DNA of 64,000 bases, taken from Pseudoduganella dura. GTDB lineage: Bacteria > Pseudomonadota > Gammaproteobacteria > Burkholderiales > Burkholderiaceae_D. This document shows positions 62,198 to 64,000 of the stretch, in pieces. Under the pieces are notes generated by a model. That model saw only the letters and a list, made by a program, of their open reading frames with translations, ran no database searches and was not told the origin of the DNA. Location: assembly GCF_009727155.1 (NCBI RefSeq), contig NZ_WNWM01000002.1, positions 6,200,001 to 6,264,000 of the forward strand, read 5' to 3'. How positions within the stretch are numbered: position 1 is the stretch's first letter; the number at the start of each line of letters is the position of its first letter. Both the position numbers and the translations under genes were made by a program.

Positions 62198-64000
62198 TCA
62201 GAAGACATGGGTCGCGCTCAGCGACGCGGTGCGCGTGCTGCCCGGCGCCACCCACAGGCGGCTGTACGAGCTGGCGTAGTAACGGCGGTCGAACAGGTTG
62301 TCCACGTTCATGGCCAGGCGCCAGCGCCTCGAAGGCATCCAGGCCGCCAGTACGCGCGCGGTGGTGTAGCCGGGCAGGCGGAAATCGCCCGACGCGGCAA
62401 CCTCGCCGCGGCGCTCGCCAACATAGGCGACGCCGCCGCCGATGGAGGCGACGGCATTGCCCGCCACCAGCAGCACGTTGGCGCCGTGGCGCGGCACGTT
62501 CGGCATGCGGCTGCCGGTCCTGATGGCATTGTCTCCCCGCGTCACGCGCGCATCGGTGAACGCATAGGCGCCGGACAGCCGCACGCCGCGCGCCACTTCG
62601 CCCGAGACGTCGAGCTCCACGCCCTTGCTGGCCACCTCGCCGGCGGCAATCGCGAAATCGGTGTTGACGGGGTTCGTCGTCAGCACGTTTTCCTTGTCGA
62701 TCCGGTACAGCGCCAGCGTGCCCGACAGCCCGGCGCGCGTTTCCGCCTTGGCGCCCAGCTCATAGGAAATACTGCGCTCGGCGGGAAACGCCGCGTTGTC
62801 GATGCTGATGCCGCTGTTCGGACGGAATCCCCGGGCCACGCTGGCATAGAGGGAAACGGCATCCGACGGTTGCCAGACGACGCCGGCGCGCGGACTCGTC
62901 GCCGACAGGGCCTGCCCGTTGACGGACGCCGTGCGGCGATTGGCCACGCTCTGCCGGTAGCGGTCGTGCCGCACGCCGGCCAGCATCTTCCATCGTTCGC
63001 CGATCGTGACCTGGTCCTGCGCATAGACGGCGTGGGCGCGCTGGTGTTCCAGCGTATCGACCGACACGGCCAGCGGCGCCGCGACGGCCCCATAGGCCGG
63101 CGCGTAAAGGTCGATCGCATAGGCATTCGCGGCCGAGGGATTGCGGCGCAGCTGCAGGCGCGTGTCGTCGAACCTGTAGCCATCGGCACCGAACAGCAGC
63201 GCGTGCTTCATGCCGAGCGCGGTGGCGCTGCCCAGCAGCTCCGCGCGCGCCGAACGGTCGGTCGCCGACCAGTCGCGCGAGCGCCGCTGGCGGCGCAGCG
63301 TGCGCCCGTCAGGCAGCAGGTCGCTGGCTTCGCTGGAATGGCCTTTCAGCGAACTGTCGCGATAGGCCGCGCCACCCTGCAGCGACCAGCCGTTGCCGAG
63401 GCCATGCTGGACGAACAGCTGGTGCCCCAGCGATTTCACCGTGATGCGGCCATCGGCCGGCTCGCCGAGGAAGCGCTCCACCGGTACACCGGGCCCCGCG
63501 GCCGGCACGGGAATGCCCCGGTCGAACGGCGAACGCTGGCGCGAAGCCTCCATTTCATACGATACCGTGGTCTCCGGTCCCGCCAGCCACAGCAGCGACG
63601 GCGACAGGTAGTCGCGGTCGGTGCGTACCGTGTCGCGGAAGCTGCCGCCACCCTGGTGCGCCCCGTTCATCCGGTACGCGACGGTGTCCGACAGCGGGCC
63701 GGTCAGGTCGACGGCCACGCGCCGCGTCGCATGGCTCGCGAGGCCGGCTTCGATGGCGTAGCGGGGCGCGAAGCGCGGCTTCTTCGTGAGGATGTTGACG
63801 GTGCCGCCCGGCTCGCCGCGCCCGTACAGCGCCGATGCCGGCCCCTTCAGGATTTCCACCGCCTGCGTGCCGGCGATGTCGCGCAGGCCGTTATAGCCCC
63901 GGCTTGCCGCGAAGCCGTTGACCATGTAGTCGGAACCGAAGTTCGGGTCGCCGGTGAAACCGCGCATCGCGTAGCTGTCCCACAGGCCGCCCAGGTCGCT
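62198..64000 (-). CDS. TonB-dependent siderophore receptor (FhuA/FoxA-like), 5' end outside the window
   Basis: The frame is open to the window edge; the signal peptide and first plug residues are missing. Visible plug motifs are MRGFTGDPNFGSDYMVNGF, RGYNGLRDIAGTQAVEILKGPASALYGRGEPGGTVNILTKKP and MNGAHQGGGSFRDTV. The barrel repeats and terminal SLSATHVF (final Phe) are present. The 'VE.LKGPASALYGR.EPGG' segment is typical of hydroxamate-type ferric siderophore receptors. No Fur site or siderophore genes can be seen, as the promoter is outside. Confidence 0.88.
   Translation of the reverse strand, partial: SDLGGLWDSYAMRGFTGDPNFGSDYMVNGFAASRGYNGLRDIAGTQAVEILKGPASALYGRGEPGGTVNILTKKPRFAPRYAIEAGLASHATRRVAVDLTGPLSDTVAYRMNGAHQGGGSFRDTVRTDRDYLSPSLLWLAGPETTVSYEMEASRQRSPFDRGIPVPAAGPGVPVERFLGEPADGRITVKSLGHQLFVQHGLGNGWSLQGGAAYRDSSLKGHSSEASDLLPDGRTLRRQRRSRDWSATDRSARAELLGSATALGMKHALLFGADGYRFDDTRLQLRRNPSAANAYAIDLYAPAYGAVAAPLAVSVDTLEHQRAHAVYAQDQVTIGERWKMLAGVRHDRYRQSVANRRTASVNGQALSATSPRAGVVWQPSDAVSLYASVARGFRPNSGISIDNAAFPAERSISYELGAKAETRAGLSGTLALYRIDKENVLTTNPVNTDFAIAAGEVASKGVELDVSGEVARGVRLSGAYAFTDARVTRGDNAIRTGSRMPNVPRHGANVLLVAGNAVASIGGGVAYVGERRGEVAASGDFRLPGYTTARVLAAWMPSRRWRLAMNVDNLFDRRYYASSYSRLWVAPGSTRTASLSATHVF

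Noticed and set aside
1..64000. CRISPR arrays, tRNA or rRNA genes, prophage
   Set aside because: No regularly spaced repeats with spacers, no tRNA- or rRNA-like sequence and no phage structural genes were noticed by eye.

Overview
The window is GC-rich chromosomal DNA, and its gene content points to a Massilia/Duganella-type member of the Oxalobacteraceae (Betaproteobacteria). The pointers are PEP-CTERM proteins, several TonB-dependent receptors, many secreted glycoside hydrolases, a CysB-type LysR regulator and typical Oxalobacteraceae small proteins. The genus is inferred from gene content, not from a marker gene.

Layout. (1) 0-16.3 kb, carbohydrate use: the end of an Rnk-like gene, a membrane-anchored AraC regulator divergent from a GH5 lipoprotein, a GH115 glucuronidase, a secreted histidine phosphatase, a ThuA-like protein, a GH95 fucosidase, a membrane patatin and a GH2 enzyme. 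(2) 16.4-26.5 kb, an AT-richer accessory island: a 1.68-kb IS1182-type element with a frameshifted transposase, a cREC-like gene, two alpha/beta hydrolases, IS remnants, and two identical 1,526-bp insertion sequences in opposite orientation enclosing 2.7 kb. The enclosed small genes are separated by copies of one intergenic repeat. (3) 26.5-28.1 kb, an aquaporin and a PEP-CTERM protein.

(4) 28.3-46 kb, a long operon-like block that looks like organosulfur scavenging. It holds an NtaA/SnaA/DszA-type flavin monooxygenase, a fused DppD-DppF ATPase, two peptide-type permeases, an SfnB-like flavoprotein, a Tat-exported solute-binding protein, an aldo/keto reductase and two half-size ABC exporters. 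A CysB-like regulator, a TonB receptor and a second SfnB-like enzyme follow. Joints are mostly ATGA overlaps or gaps under 25 bp. (5) 46-47.8 kb, a conserved small gene pair and two paralogous peptides of about 50 residues that share promoter elements and C-terminus.

(6) 47.9-52.7 kb, an iron-acquisition unit: Fes-like esterase, FepA-like receptor with a Fur-box-like site, and a divergent AraC regulator. (7) 52.8-64 kb: a KGG-motif stress protein, a PQQ-type sugar dehydrogenase, a DUF455 ferritin-like protein, a GGDEF/EAL gene broken by a frameshift, a FucP-like transporter, a second PEP-CTERM protein, a DUF1624-type membrane protein, and a siderophore receptor cut by the window edge.

The observations most worth a second look are the repeat-bounded gene array and its association with IS insertions (16.7-26.3 kb), the paired peptides (46.9-47.8 kb), the architecture of the putative sulfur operon, and several broken or extended genes.
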